Origin: Caulobacter radicis
GTDB taxonomy: Bacteria; Pseudomonadota; Alphaproteobacteria; Caulobacterales; Caulobacteraceae
Direction: 5' to 3'
DNA length: 64,000 bases
Assembly: GCF_003094615.1 (NCBI RefSeq)
Contig: NZ_QDKO01000017.1
Span: 1-64,000, forward strand
A program made the position numbers and the translations under genes. The notes under the pieces were generated by a model. That model was not told where the DNA came from and made no database searches. It was given only the letters and a program-made list of their open reading frames with translations. Shown in pieces: positions 56,193-64,000 of this stretch. Numbering within the stretch: position 1 is the first letter of the stretch; the number at the start of each line of letters is the position of its first letter.

Positions 56193-56331
56193 CTCCCGTC
56201 ATTCCCGCCCTTGTGCCGGGAAACCCTGGCTCCACACGCATCGTGAAGCGCAAGCGGCGTGCCGGCACGCCGCCTCTCCCGCCCTTGCGGCTGACAGAGG
56301 GGTTCCCGCCACAAGGGCGGGAATGACGGGA
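56193..56331. repeat. 140-bp palindromic intergenic element, copy e (inverted)
   Basis: The arms match the other copies, but the asymmetric internal blocks (CGCAAG, CTGACAGAGGGG) read as the reverse complement of copy d, so this copy is inverted. The central stem is a perfect GCGGCGTGCCGGCACGCCGC. The left arm hairpin has one substitution (GCCGGGAA for GGCGGGAA) that is not compensated. It lies between convergent stops. Confidence 0.92.
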
Positions 56332-56373
56332 TAACTAGGACAGGTTCAGAGGCGCCCCCTGACCTGAGCCGCC

Positions 56374-56652
56374 CTACCGCTCTTCGTCGAAGCGGTTGCC
56401 GACCAGTTCGACCAGGGCGTCGACGGCGGCTTCGGCCTCGGGGCCCTCGGCGGCGATGTCGATGGTCGAGCCGATGCCGGCGGCCAGCATCATAAGGCCC
56501 ATGATCGAGCGGGCGTCGACGCTGGAACCTTCGCGGGCGACGGTGACCTCGGCGTCGAAACCCGAGGCCAGCTTGACGAACTTGGCCGAGGCCCGGGCAT
56601 GCAGCCCGCGCTCGTTGATGATCTCGACCGTGGCCGCCGCCGTTCGACTCAT
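56374..56652 (-). CDS. ptsH: HPr-family phosphocarrier protein
   Basis: This 92-residue HPr has the phosphorylatable histidine H18 (ERGLHARASAKFVKLA) and the regulatory serine region S49-I-M-G-L-M (the HPrK target in Gram-positives). It is of the nitrogen-PTS type found in alphaproteobacteria. In Caulobacter the PTS-Ntr affects ppGpp levels. The ATG overlaps the EIIA stop by 4 bp, closing a five-gene leftward operon that starts at chvI. Confidence 0.93.
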   Translation of the reverse strand: MSRTAAATVEIINERGLHARASAKFVKLASGFDAEVTVAREGSSVDARSIMGLMMLAAGIGSTIDIAAEGPEAEAAVDALVELVGNRFDEER

Positions 56653-57053
56653 TTCTCTCCCGCCAGCACGTAGGAGGCCACGGAGATGTATTTGCGTCCA
56701 GCCTCCTGGGCGTGGGCGACGCAGGCGTCCAGGTCGTCGCGGGTGCGCACGCTGGCCAGCTTGATCAGCATCGGCAGGTTCAGGCCGGCGATGACCTCGG
56801 CCTTGGTCTGCTCCATGACCGAGATGGCCAGGTTGCTGGGCGTGCCGCCGAACATGTCGGTCAGCAGGATGACCCCGGCGCCGTCGTCGACGGCGGCGCA
56901 GGCCTTCAGAATGTCCGACCGGCGACGCTCCATGTCGTCTTCCGGCCCGATGCAGATGGCCTTCACCGCGGTCTGCGGCCCCACCACATGCTCCATGGCG
57001 GAAACGAATTCCTCCGCCAAACGCCCGTGCGTGACGATCACGAGCCCGATCAT
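56649..57053 (-). CDS. PTS EIIA component, mannose-type
   Basis: This 134-residue protein has the phosphorylation site H9 (IVTHGRLAEEF) and the GVILLTDMFGGTPSNLAISVM block of EIIA-Man. There is no EIIB, EIIC or EIID next to it, as in other alphaproteobacteria, so it acts as a signalling acceptor rather than a sugar transporter subunit. Its start is 75 bp after hprK and its stop overlaps HPr. Confidence 0.93.
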   Translation of the reverse strand: MIGLVIVTHGRLAEEFVSAMEHVVGPQTAVKAICIGPEDDMERRRSDILKACAAVDDGAGVILLTDMFGGTPSNLAISVMEQTKAEVIAGLNLPMLIKLASVRTRDDLDACVAHAQEAGRKYISVASYVLAGEK

Positions 57054-57128
57054 GCCTGGTCTCTCAAACGGGATCCCCTTCGCCCGATACGGCAGGGAGG
57101 CGCCGCGCGGGTCGCCTTGATACGCTTG

Positions 57129-57563
57129 TTAGGGGGCGACTCCAAGATGCTCCAGCATCCTGGCGATCTTCGCGGGCGCGGCGGGCTCGAGCGGCCACAG
57201 CTCGAAAGCCGGCAAATCCAACCCCAGAAGGCGTTCCGTGCGGGTCGGGGGCAGGCGCTCGATCCGCGCCGGATCGTCGACACAGCGCGCCAGGAGGGTG
57301 ATTTCGGCGAACGGCAGGGCCGGTTCGGGGACGATCCCGAAGCCGCGAACCTCCATCAGGCCCCTCAGCGGATCGGGCGCGCGGCCATAGAGCCGCCCCT
57401 CCGACACGAAGGTCACCACTCGGTCGTCGGCCACCAGCCTAAAGCCCGCCTCCAGCGCCCGCAGGGCCAGGTCGCTCTTGCCGGCGCCCGAAGCGCCTTC
57501 GATCAGCACGCCGCGCCAGAGCCCGCCGACGCGCCTGGCCACCAGGCCCGCGTGGCGGATCAC
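57129..57563 (-). CDS. hprK: HPr kinase/phosphorylase, truncated alphaproteobacterial type
   Basis: This 144-residue protein keeps only the C-terminal kinase domain, with Walker A G23-x4-G-K-S30 (GASGAGKSDLAL), ADDRVV and the EVRGFGIV signature. The N-terminal half of firmicute HPrK is missing, as in all alphaproteobacterial homologues. It would phosphorylate the HPr serine. The GTG start overlaps the chvG stop by 4 bp, coupling the sensor kinase to the PTS genes. Confidence 0.93.
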   Translation of the reverse strand: MIRHAGLVARRVGGLWRGVLIEGASGAGKSDLALRALEAGFRLVADDRVVTFVSEGRLYGRAPDPLRGLMEVRGFGIVPEPALPFAEITLLARCVDDPARIERLPPTRTERLLGLDLPAFELWPLEPAAPAKIARMLEHLGVAP

Positions 57564-59239
57564 TCGCGGCCTCCGTGATGGTGGTGGCCGTCACGGCCGT
57601 GATGGCCGTGGGCGTGGCCGTCGCGATGCTCGGGCAGTTCGACCACGAACCGCGCGCCGATCACCTTGCCGGCCTCGTCCTGGCGGTTCTCGGCGTGGAT
57701 CCGGCCGCCATGCGCCTCGACGATCTGGCGGGCGATCGACAGGCCCAGGCCCGAATTGCCGCCGAACGCCCGCCCCTTGGGCCGCGAGGTGTAGAAGCGC
57801 TCGAAGATGGTCTCGAGGTTGTCGGGCGGGATGCCGGGACCGTCGTCGTCGATCGTGACGACCAGCCGACCGTTCTGGCGCACCAGGCCGATCCGCACCT
57901 CGCCGTCGCCGGCGCTGAACGAGCGGGCGTTGTCGATCAGGTTGCGGAACACCTGGCCGACCGGGATCTCGCGGGCCATCACCCGTACGGCCCCCGTCGG
58001 CGCGCCGGTCAGGCGCACGCGGACGCTGAACGGCGGCTCCTCGCCACGCACCTGGGCCTCGTAGATGCTCACCGCCTCGGTCAGCAGGCGGGCCAGGTCC
58101 ATGACCTTGGGCAGTTCGCGCGACAGCTCGGCGTCGAGCCGCGAGGCGTTCGAAATGTCGGTGACCAACCGGTCCAGGCGCCCGACGTCCTGTTGCAGTA
58201 TGCCCAGCAGGCGCTGGCGGGCCTTGGCCTCGGTGACCAGGTCCAGGGTCTCGATCGCCGAGCGGATCGAGGTCAGCGGATTCTTGATCTCGTGGGCCAC
58301 GTCGGCGGCGAAGCGCTCGATGGCCCCCATCCGCTCGGACAGGGCCTCGGTCATCTCCTCCAGCGACCTGGAAAGGTCGCCGATCTCGTCGTTGCGGCGC
58401 GAGATGTCGGGCAGGCTGATGGCCCGCGCGCCTTCCAGGCGCACGTGGTCGGCGGCCCGCGCCATGCGCAGCACCGGCTGGGCCACCAGGCGGTGCAGCA
58501 GCACGGATGAGACCAGCACCGCGCCCACGGCCACCAGCACGAACGGCAGCAAGGCCTTGCGCTCGGCGCCGATGATCTCGTCGACGTCGCCGGCCTCGAC
58601 GGTCAGCACGCCCAGCACGGCGCGGACGTGCTGGATCGGGATCGACACCGACACCACCCGCTCGCCGTTCTCGGCCAGGCGCACCTGCTTGACGGTCTCG
58701 CCCATGCGGGCGCGCTCGATTTCCTGCTCGAACTCGGCCTTGGCCCGTTCCAGGGCGCGCGGCTTGGCGTCCTTGTCCTGCAACGAAAGCTTGAAGCCGT
58801 TGTCGCCCGACTTGCGGGCCGGCGGCAGCACCTTCCACTCGACCCGGTCCTCGACCAGGTAGGAATCGGCCAGCAGCCGGCCTTCGCCGTCATAGAGGCG
58901 GGCGCGCTGGGAATGGCCGCTGAAGAACGACTGCAGGATGTCGTTGGCCGCCGCCACGTCGAGCGCCGGCTCGGGCTCGCCCACGGTGGCGGCCCGTTCG
59001 ATGATGTTGGCGATCAGCTCGCCCTGGGTGCTGAGGCTGTCGATGCGGGCGTTGATCAGGCCGCTGCGCAGCTCGTTGAGCACCAGGGCCCCGACCACCA
59101 GTATAGCCAGGGCCAGCAGGTTCAGGCCGATGATCAGCCGCCCCAGCCGCGAGGCGCGCGGCCAGGTCAGCCGGCGCCGGTCGCGCGGCTCGGCCTCGGG
59201 CCCGACCTCAGGCTTCGCGGTAGCGGTAGCCGACGCCAT
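57560..59239 (-). CDS. chvG: ChvG sensor histidine kinase
   Basis: This 559-residue kinase has a first membrane helix at about residues 38-60, a periplasmic sensing domain, a second helix near 230-253, HAMP, and a HisKA domain with phosphoacceptor H316 ([14 protein letters not shown]). HATPase blocks include the N box ([10 protein letters not shown]) and DDDGPGIPP. ChvG senses envelope or acid stress in alphaproteobacteria. The last about 22 residues carry nine histidines ([20 protein letters not shown]). The start overlaps the chvI end by about 32 bp. Confidence 0.94.
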   Translation of the reverse strand: MASATATAKPEVGPEAEPRDRRRLTWPRASRLGRLIIGLNLLALAILVVGALVLNELRSGLINARIDSLSTQGELIANIIERAATVGEPEPALDVAAANDILQSFFSGHSQRARLYDGEGRLLADSYLVEDRVEWKVLPPARKSGDNGFKLSLQDKDAKPRALERAKAEFEQEIERARMGETVKQVRLAENGERVVSVSIPIQHVRAVLGVLTVEAGDVDEIIGAERKALLPFVLVAVGAVLVSSVLLHRLVAQPVLRMARAADHVRLEGARAISLPDISRRNDEIGDLSRSLEEMTEALSERMGAIERFAADVAHEIKNPLTSIRSAIETLDLVTEAKARQRLLGILQQDVGRLDRLVTDISNASRLDAELSRELPKVMDLARLLTEAVSIYEAQVRGEEPPFSVRVRLTGAPTGAVRVMAREIPVGQVFRNLIDNARSFSAGDGEVRIGLVRQNGRLVVTIDDDGPGIPPDNLETIFERFYTSRPKGRAFGGNSGLGLSIARQIVEAHGGRIHAENRQDEAGKVIGARFVVELPEHRDGHAHGHHGRDGHHHHGGRE

Positions 59240-59921
59240 ACAGGGTTTCGATGGAATCGAACTCGGGGTCCACCTGGCGGAACTTCTTGCGCATCCGCTT
59301 GATGTGGCTGTCGATCGTGCGGTCGTCGACATAGACCTGATCGTCGTAGGCGGCGTCCATCAGGTTGTCGCGGCTCTTCACGAAGCCGGGACGCTGGGCC
59401 AGCGATTGCAGCAGCAGGAACTCGGTGACCGTCAGGCGCACCGGCTTGCCGTCCCACAGGCTGTCGTGGCGGGCCGGATCGAGCGTCAGCTTGCCGCGCT
59501 TCATGACCTTGGAGCCCGCGGCGCCGGCCGGACCGGGCGCGGCCGGGTCTTCCTCGTCGGGACGGGCCCGGCGCAGGACGGCCTTCACCCGTTCCAGCAG
59601 CAGGCGCTGGCTGAACGGCTTGTGCATGTAGTCGTCGGCCCCGAGGTTGAAGCCGAGGATCTCGTCGATCTCGTCGTCCTTCGAGGTCAGCATGATGACC
59701 GGCGTCTCGGACGACTGGCGCAGGCGACGCAGCACTTCCATGCCGTCCATGCGCGGCATCTTGACGTCGAGGATCACGAGGTCCGGCGGATTGCTCTCCA
59801 CCGCCTCGAGACCCGAGACGCCGTCGTAATAGGCCTTCACCGTGTGGCCGTGGCTCTCCAGGGCCAGGGAGACCGAAGCGACGATGTTCTCGTCGTCGTC
59901 GATGAGCGTGATCTCGGCCAA
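59208..59921 (-). CDS. chvI: ChvI response regulator, OmpR family
   Basis: This 237-residue regulator has a receiver domain ([17 protein letters not shown], phosphoacceptor D52 in [15 protein letters not shown] and KPF motifs) and an OmpR-type winged helix ([52 protein letters not shown]). I prefer the TTG start at 59921, which matches the family N-terminus and has GGAGG about 10 nt upstream; an ATG at 59966 would add 15 residues. It is the first gene of the ChvI-ChvG-HPrK-EIIA-HPr operon. Confidence 0.94.
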   Translation of the reverse strand: MAEITLIDDDENIVASVSLALESHGHTVKAYYDGVSGLEAVESNPPDLVILDVKMPRMDGMEVLRRLRQSSETPVIMLTSKDDEIDEILGFNLGADDYMHKPFSQRLLLERVKAVLRRARPDEEDPAAPGPAGAAGSKVMKRGKLTLDPARHDSLWDGKPVRLTVTEFLLLQSLAQRPGFVKSRDNLMDAAYDDQVYVDDRTIDSHIKRMRKKFRQVDPEFDSIETLYGVGYRYREA

Positions 59922-59968
59922 GCCGTCTAGTCCTCCGAATACCTTCCAGGTGATCCTATCGACCACCG

Positions 59969-59992
59969 CGCTCCGCTACAACGCGCGGAGCG
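59969..59992. promoter_or_regulatory. 8-bp inverted repeat upstream of chvI
   Basis: CGCTCCGC and GCGGAGCG, 8 bp apart, form a perfect inverted repeat 48 bp upstream of the chvI TTG. It may be a binding site or a leader hairpin in a 230-bp divergent gap. The rest of this gap shows no other clear site. Confidence 0.35.
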
Positions 59993-60151
59993 GCCAAGCT
60001 TTCCATCGTGTCTTTTCAAACCCTATTGCGGCCGGGGCGTGGCGGGCTTGGACACAGTTGCGGCAGCGGCGCCGAACGATGGTCTTCGCCTTTCAACCTC
60101 GCCTTAAGGTCTCGCAAGTCATAGTCACGATCCAGGAGCCCCATAAAGCCC

Positions 60152-61858
60152 ATGAGCGACCAGGTCCATTACGAGCTATTCGTGCGCCGCAAGGTCGGCG
60201 CGCAATGGACTCTGGACATGGCCACCGAGATCCGCAGCCACGCCCTGGCCCAGGCCGAGGAAGTGCTGAACTCGGGGCGCGCGGTCGCCGTGCGGGTCTC
60301 GAAAGAGACCCTGGACCCCGAAACCCGCGAATATCGCTCCATCTCGATCTTCACCAAGGGCATGGTCGACGGCGGCAAGCCGAAGAAGCCGGTGGAAGAG
60401 ATGGAGCCGCTGTGCGTGCAGCCGGCCGACCTGTACACCGCCCACGCCCGCGACCGTATCGGCCGCCTGCTGGAAAGCTGGCTGCAGCGCCACAAGGCCA
60501 CGCCCTTCGAGCTGCTGCACCGTCCCGACCTGGTCGAGAAGCTTGAAGCCTCCGGCACGGACCTGCAGCACGCCCTGCAGAAGATCGCCATTCCCGAGGC
60601 CGAGGCCCGGGGCATGTCGGTCCATGAGCTGATCCGCAACTTCCAGGGCCTGGTGGAGCGCTCGGTCGCCAACCTGATGAAGGCCTTCAAGAAGGGCCAG
60701 CTGCCGGACCTCGACAAGGAAGGCTTCGCGAAAGCCGCCGAGCGCCTGGCCGCCGACCCCGACCGCGCCTTCCTGCTGGGGGCCGGCGTCGCCGCCTCGA
60801 TCGCCCCGGCCAAGGACTGGAGCGAGAAGATCGCCCGCCTGCTCGACCTGGCCGACGCCGCGCCGACCGAGCCCAAGGCCCGCGCCGCCGCCCTGGCCGC
60901 CATCGAGACCCCGCTGGCCGAGATCATCGGCTCCAAGGCCGGCATGGCCGACCTGCTCAACACCGCCGACGACCTGGGCGCGACCCTGGCGGCCATGACC
61001 CGCCTGGCCGGCGGTTCGCAGGTCGAGATGCTGATCAAGGTCGAGGCCAGCGTCCGCAACTGCATGCCCGAGCTGTCGGGCACGGCCAAGCGCCTGGGCC
61101 AATGGCTGTGCGGCGACAACTTCCCCACCGTCCGCGCCTCGATCGCCCGCCGGGTGCTCAAGGAGCTGAACGGCGTGCGCCGCCTCAAGCCGACCGACGC
61201 CGAGAGCGAGATCGAGCACCTGCGCGCCCTGGCGATGAGCCTGACGGCCGCCGCCGGCCGCATCCTGCCGGCCGAGGACATCACCGCGGCCTTCACCACC
61301 CGCTCCAAGACCCTGCTCAACGGCGACTTCATCGAGGCCTTGCTGGGCCGCGACCGCTCGGCCCGCGAAGAGGTCGTCATGCTGATCCGCCTGGCCGAGA
61401 ACGTCATGGGCGCGGTCAACAAGCGCCACGCCGCCCGATGGCTGTCGGCCAACATCCAGGCCATGCGCTTCGAGAAAGAGATGCGCCAGGGTCCCGACAC
61501 CCCGTCGGTGAAGCTGGCCGCCCTCGCGGCGCTGCAGAAGTCGCTGACCCGTTCGGGCCTGGTGGTCGAGGACTATGGTCCGCTGTGCGCCAAGCTCGGC
61601 GACGTCGGCGGCATGGTCGAGGCCGACGCCCGCCTTCTGTCTCTGCTGGTCCGCGCCCCCGCCCCCCTGCCCCAGCGCCTGGCGCTGCTGGCGAAGCTGG
61701 CGACGGGCGAGGCCGGCCCTACCGGCCCGGTCGCCGACCGCGCGCGGCTGGAGGCCCTGAAGCTGGCCCGCGCGCCCGAGGCCCGCGAACAGCTGGCCGC
61801 CAGCCCCGAGACCCTCGACCTGCTCAAGGGCCTGGTGCAGCAGCAACAGGCGGCCTGA
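60152..61858 (+). CDS. Unknown conserved-looking protein, 568 aa
   Basis: This 568-residue protein has no signal peptide or membrane segment and reads as soluble and almost entirely helical after about residue 100. The first 80 residues (MSDQVHYELFVRRKVGAQWTL, SGRAVAVRVSKETLDPETREYRS) look beta-rich. A long helical-repeat region follows, ending in a Q-rich tail. I do not recognise a family; it could be a scaffold or a HEAT-like repeat protein. It is divergent from chvI with 230 bp between starts. Confidence 0.8.
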   Translation: MSDQVHYELFVRRKVGAQWTLDMATEIRSHALAQAEEVLNSGRAVAVRVSKETLDPETREYRSISIFTKGMVDGGKPKKPVEEMEPLCVQPADLYTAHARDRIGRLLESWLQRHKATPFELLHRPDLVEKLEASGTDLQHALQKIAIPEAEARGMSVHELIRNFQGLVERSVANLMKAFKKGQLPDLDKEGFAKAAERLAADPDRAFLLGAGVAASIAPAKDWSEKIARLLDLADAAPTEPKARAAALAAIETPLAEIIGSKAGMADLLNTADDLGATLAAMTRLAGGSQVEMLIKVEASVRNCMPELSGTAKRLGQWLCGDNFPTVRASIARRVLKELNGVRRLKPTDAESEIEHLRALAMSLTAAAGRILPAEDITAAFTTRSKTLLNGDFIEALLGRDRSAREEVVMLIRLAENVMGAVNKRHAARWLSANIQAMRFEKEMRQGPDTPSVKLAALAALQKSLTRSGLVVEDYGPLCAKLGDVGGMVEADARLLSLLVRAPAPLPQRLALLAKLATGEAGPTGPVADRARLEALKLARAPEAREQLAASPETLDLLKGLVQQQQAA

Positions 61859-61927
61859 GGCCCCTTCCAAACTTGTCCGCGACCTGACGCGTCCCCAAAT
61901 CCGTGCTCCCAGAGTACGGAGCCCCCA

Positions 61928-62239
61928 ATGGCCGTCTTCAGCGTCTTCTATCCCGCCCACGAGGGCGCGAAGTTCGATCACGACTACTACAAGGCGGTCC
62001 ACATCCCGCTGGCGCAGAAGGCTTTCGGCCCGACCGGACTCGTCGACACCCGGATCCTGCGCGGCGCGCCCGGTCCCGACGGCTCGCCGCCGCCGTTCGT
62101 AGCCATGGTGCACCTGACCTTCCGCGACGCCGCCGCGCTGCAAGCCTCGCTGGGCGGCCCCGAGGCCCCCGCCGTCCAGGCCGACGTCGCCAACTTCACC
62201 GACATCACGCCGGTGATCCAGATCAGCGTCGAGCCGTAG
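61928..62239 (+). CDS. EthD family protein, copy 1
   Basis: This 103-residue dimeric alpha/beta-barrel type protein has the EthD signature FDHDYYKAVHIPLAQKAFGPTGL, followed by PPPFVAMVHLTFRDAAALQASL and the DVANFTDITPVI end. EthD-like proteins resemble dehydratases or monooxygenases of the ferredoxin-like fold; the reaction here is unknown. It begins 69 bp after the 568-aa gene. Confidence 0.88.
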   Translation: MAVFSVFYPAHEGAKFDHDYYKAVHIPLAQKAFGPTGLVDTRILRGAPGPDGSPPPFVAMVHLTFRDAAALQASLGGPEAPAVQADVANFTDITPVIQISVEP

Positions 62240-62313
62240 GCCGCCTGCAAGCTTGACCGGCGGGCGCGGGCGGCCGATCTGTCGCTCTCGCCCACAGCCG
62301 TCCGGAACCCATC

Positions 62314-62625
62314 ATGGCCTTCATCAGCATCGTCTATCCGGCCCGCGACGGCGCCCGCTTCGACCACGACTACTACGCGCGGACCCACATCCGCATGGTG
62401 CGCGAGGCCTTGGCGCAGACCGGCCTGCTGGATGCACGGGTCTATCGCGGGGTGTCGGCCCTGGACGGCGGCCCGCCGCCTTTCGTGGCGATGGCGCACC
62501 TGACCTTCCGCGACGAGGCGGCCATGCGCGCCTGCCTGGAAAGCCCCGTCGCGCCCGGCCTGCACGCCGACGTGGCCAATTTCACCGACATCGCGCCGGT
62601 GATCGAGATCTACGCGGCGGGGTAG
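62314..62625 (+). CDS. EthD family protein, copy 2
   Basis: This 103-residue protein is the same length as the preceding gene and about 57% identical by hand count (59 of 103 positions), so the pair is a tandem duplication. The HDYY, H-I, PPPFVAM-HLTFRD and ADVANFTDI-PVI blocks are shared. The last four residues and the central segment diverge most. A hairpin follows 14 bp after the stop. Confidence 0.88.
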   Translation: MAFISIVYPARDGARFDHDYYARTHIRMVREALAQTGLLDARVYRGVSALDGGPPPFVAMAHLTFRDEAAMRACLESPVAPGLHADVANFTDIAPVIEIYAAG

Positions 62626-62638
62626 GACCAACCTGCGG

Positions 62639-62663
62639 AAACCTCTCCCTATGGGAGAGGTTT
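62639..62663. terminator. Hairpin between convergent EthD and pseC genes
   Basis: An 11-bp perfect stem, AAACCTCTCCC / GGGAGAGGTTT with a 3-base loop TAT. It ends at the first base of the pseC stop codon, so it can end transcription from either side only imperfectly. Confidence 0.6.
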
Positions 62664-63823
62664 CAGAGGGCGAGCGCCCGCGCCAGCGCCTCGACCACCC
62701 GGTCGGGATCCTCGTCGGACATCCCCGGATAGAGCGGCAGCGTCAGGCAGCGGTCATACCAGGCGTCGGCGCCGGGCAGGTCGGCCAGGCCATACCGGTT
62801 CACGTAGTACGGCTGGCGGTGCACCGGGATGTAGTGGACCTGGGTGCCGACCCCTTGCGCCTTCAGGCTTTCGACCACCGCCGCGCGGCTGGTCATGGCG
62901 GCCTCGAAGTCGATCAGCACGGTCAGCAGGTGCAGGGCCGGGTCGGACCAGCTCGGGCTGGCCGCCAGCCGAACCAGCGGCGACAGCGGTTCCAGCAGCG
63001 CCTGGTAGCGCGCCGCCAGCGTCCGCCGGCGCTCGACGAAGCGGTCGAGCTTGGCCAGCTGCGAGATCCCCAGGGCGCACAACACGTCGGGGATGCGGTA
63101 GTTGAAGCCCAGCTCCGGCATCTCGTAGACCCAGGGCTCGGCGCCGGCCGGACGCACCATGCCGTGGCCGCGCAGGGATCGGGCCTTGGCCGCCAGCGCC
63201 GCGTCATTGGTGGTCAGCATGCCGCCCTCGCCGGTGGCCAGCGTCTTGACCGGATGGAACGAGAAGCTGGCGAAACTCGAATAGGCGCAGTCGCCGACCG
63301 GATGGGCCTCGTTTCCGAAGGTGGCCACCGAGCCCAGGGCGTGCGGCGCGTCCTCGACCAGCACCGCGCCGGCGGCGCTGGCCATGGCCCTCAACGCCGG
63401 CAGGTCGCAGACGTCGCCGCGCAGGTGCACCGGCAGCACGGCCCGCACGCGACGGTCGCCTACGCGGGACAGGGCGTCGGCCAGGGTGTCGGGGGTCATC
63501 AGGCCGCTGTCGGGATCGACGTCGGCGAACACCACCTCGGCCCCGGCGTAGCGGGCGCAGTTGGCCGTGGCCAGGAAGGTCACCGACGGGGCGATGCAGA
63601 CGTCGCCCTCGCCGACTCCCAGAGCCATCATCGCCAGGTGCAGGGTCGCCGTGCCGTTGGAGACGGCGATGGCGTGCTGCGCCCCGACCTTGGCCTTGAA
63701 GGCCGCCTCGAAGGCCTCGACCGTCGGGCCCGTGGTCAGGAAATCAGCGCGCAAGGCCTCCGCCACCGCGGCGATGTCGTCGTCCTCGATCGTCTGCCTG
63801 CCGTAGGGGAGGAAGCCGCTCAT
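62663..63823 (-). CDS. pseC: PseC-type aminotransferase (UDP-4-amino-4,6-dideoxy-N-acetyl-beta-L-altrosamine transaminase)
   Basis: This 386-residue DegT/DnrJ/EryC1-family aminotransferase has the PLP lysine K193 (SFSFHPVKTLATGEGGML), SNGTATLHLAMMALG at the start and VEDAPHALGS at the cofactor site. PseC performs the second step of pseudaminic acid synthesis for flagellin glycosylation; the Caulobacter homologue is FlmB. It overlaps the upstream pseB by 4 bp. Confidence 0.92.
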   Translation of the reverse strand: MSGFLPYGRQTIEDDDIAAVAEALRADFLTTGPTVEAFEAAFKAKVGAQHAIAVSNGTATLHLAMMALGVGEGDVCIAPSVTFLATANCARYAGAEVVFADVDPDSGLMTPDTLADALSRVGDRRVRAVLPVHLRGDVCDLPALRAMASAAGAVLVEDAPHALGSVATFGNEAHPVGDCAYSSFASFSFHPVKTLATGEGGMLTTNDAALAAKARSLRGHGMVRPAGAEPWVYEMPELGFNYRIPDVLCALGISQLAKLDRFVERRRTLAARYQALLEPLSPLVRLAASPSWSDPALHLLTVLIDFEAAMTSRAAVVESLKAQGVGTQVHYIPVHRQPYYVNRYGLADLPGADAWYDRCLTLPLYPGMSDEDPDRVVEALARALAL

Positions 63824-64000
63824 CGCGCGGCCTTCTCCTCCAGCATGGCCAGCAGGCCTTCGGGCGAGAGCCAGTCGTGGTTGTTGTCGCTGCTGTAGGA
63901 GAAATCCTCGGCCACGCGCTTGGCGCCGTCGGCCTCGGAATAGGGCTCGCGGCCGAACTCGGCGAAGTTGGGCTCGATGGCGAAGCGGTCGTCGAACTCC
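63820..64000 (-). CDS. pseB: PseB-type UDP-GlcNAc 4,6-dehydratase, C-terminal end (partial)
   Basis: Sixty codons, open at the window edge, end in TGA overlapping the pseC start (ATGA). The segment contains FSYSSDNNHDWLSPEGLLAML, which matches the C-terminus of inverting 4,6-dehydratases (PseB/FlaA1; FlmA in Caulobacter). The enzyme makes the keto-sugar that PseC aminates. Most of the protein lies beyond the window. Confidence 0.82.
   Translation of the reverse strand, partial: EFDDRFAIEPNFAEFGREPYSEADGAKRVAEDFSYSSDNNHDWLSPEGLLAMLEEKAAR

Noticed and set aside
59922-60151. Small RNA gene such as ChvR in the chvI upstream gap
   Set aside because: Only one 8-bp inverted repeat is visible, with no terminator hairpin and T run. 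As I recall, ChvR lies elsewhere in Caulobacter.

Overview
The window is about 64 kb of high-GC alphaproteobacterial chromosome, almost certainly from Caulobacter or a close relative in Caulobacteraceae. The main evidence is the cluster chvI-chvG-hprK-EIIA-HPr lying close to a pseB/pseC (flmA/flmB-type) pair, the CnoX-type thioredoxin next to a Lon-substrate-binding-domain protein and a Trm112 protein, the truncated alphaproteobacterial HPrK, and many 4-bp ATGA/GTGA overlaps. This is a core chromosomal region. I found no transposase, integrase, prophage, CRISPR array, tRNA or rRNA. Assignments come from reading the translated sequence and from memory of the families; no database search was run.

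Layout. 1-9.5 kb: cell-surface sugar genes (end of a UDP-glucose dehydrogenase, UDP-glucuronate 4-epimerase, a WecG/TagA/CpsF transferase, galE, a GT2 transferase) mixed with an SDR, a quinone oxidoreductase, a T2 asparaginase and a compact SRPBCC/DCC/DUF4166 operon. 9.5-15 kb: thrS-yidD, a variant IscU-like scaffold, an SRPBCC protein, DinB and scoAB. 15-24.6 kb: a KefF/KefC-like pair, a DUF6065 protein, a divergent acyltransferase/LacI pair with a likely operator between them, then divergent glmM and glmS. 24.6-34.6 kb: a DUF1176 pair, a Tat-exported metallophosphatase, an aldo/keto reductase divergent from a LysR regulator, an orphan TadG-like vWA protein with an unusual insertion, a 2OG-Fe(II) oxygenase, an OmpA lipoprotein and a YbaK-type deacylase. 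34.6-45.6 kb: CnoX, Lon-SBD, DUF805, Trm112, a UbiH-type hydroxylase, asd, rarD, a serine hydrolase, a D-2-hydroxyacid dehydrogenase and pdxY. 45.7-56.2 kb: ahcY with a readable promoter and a near-palindromic putative operator, AsmA, CYTH-CHAD, bioB, a two-domain M16 peptidase and an alpha/beta hydrolase. 56.3-64 kb: HPr, EIIA(Man), HPrK, ChvG and ChvI as one leftward operon, a large unknown protein, two tandem EthD-type proteins, and pseC with the end of pseB.

Functional themes. Several genes serve the envelope: glmM and glmS make UDP-GlcNAc precursors, asd feeds diaminopimelate, and the surface-sugar enzymes, AsmA, the OmpA lipoprotein, ChvG/ChvI and the pseudaminic-acid pathway act at or on the envelope. 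A second group handles cofactors and one-carbon chemistry: ahcY, bioB, pdxY, UbiH and the IscU-like scaffold.

The most unusual non-coding feature is a family of five ~140-bp palindromic intergenic elements (12752, 28052, 39536, 44644, 56193). Their outer arms are nearly identical. The central hairpin changes sequence between copies, and its complement changes with it in every copy. At least three other inverted-repeat families also occupy gene junctions.
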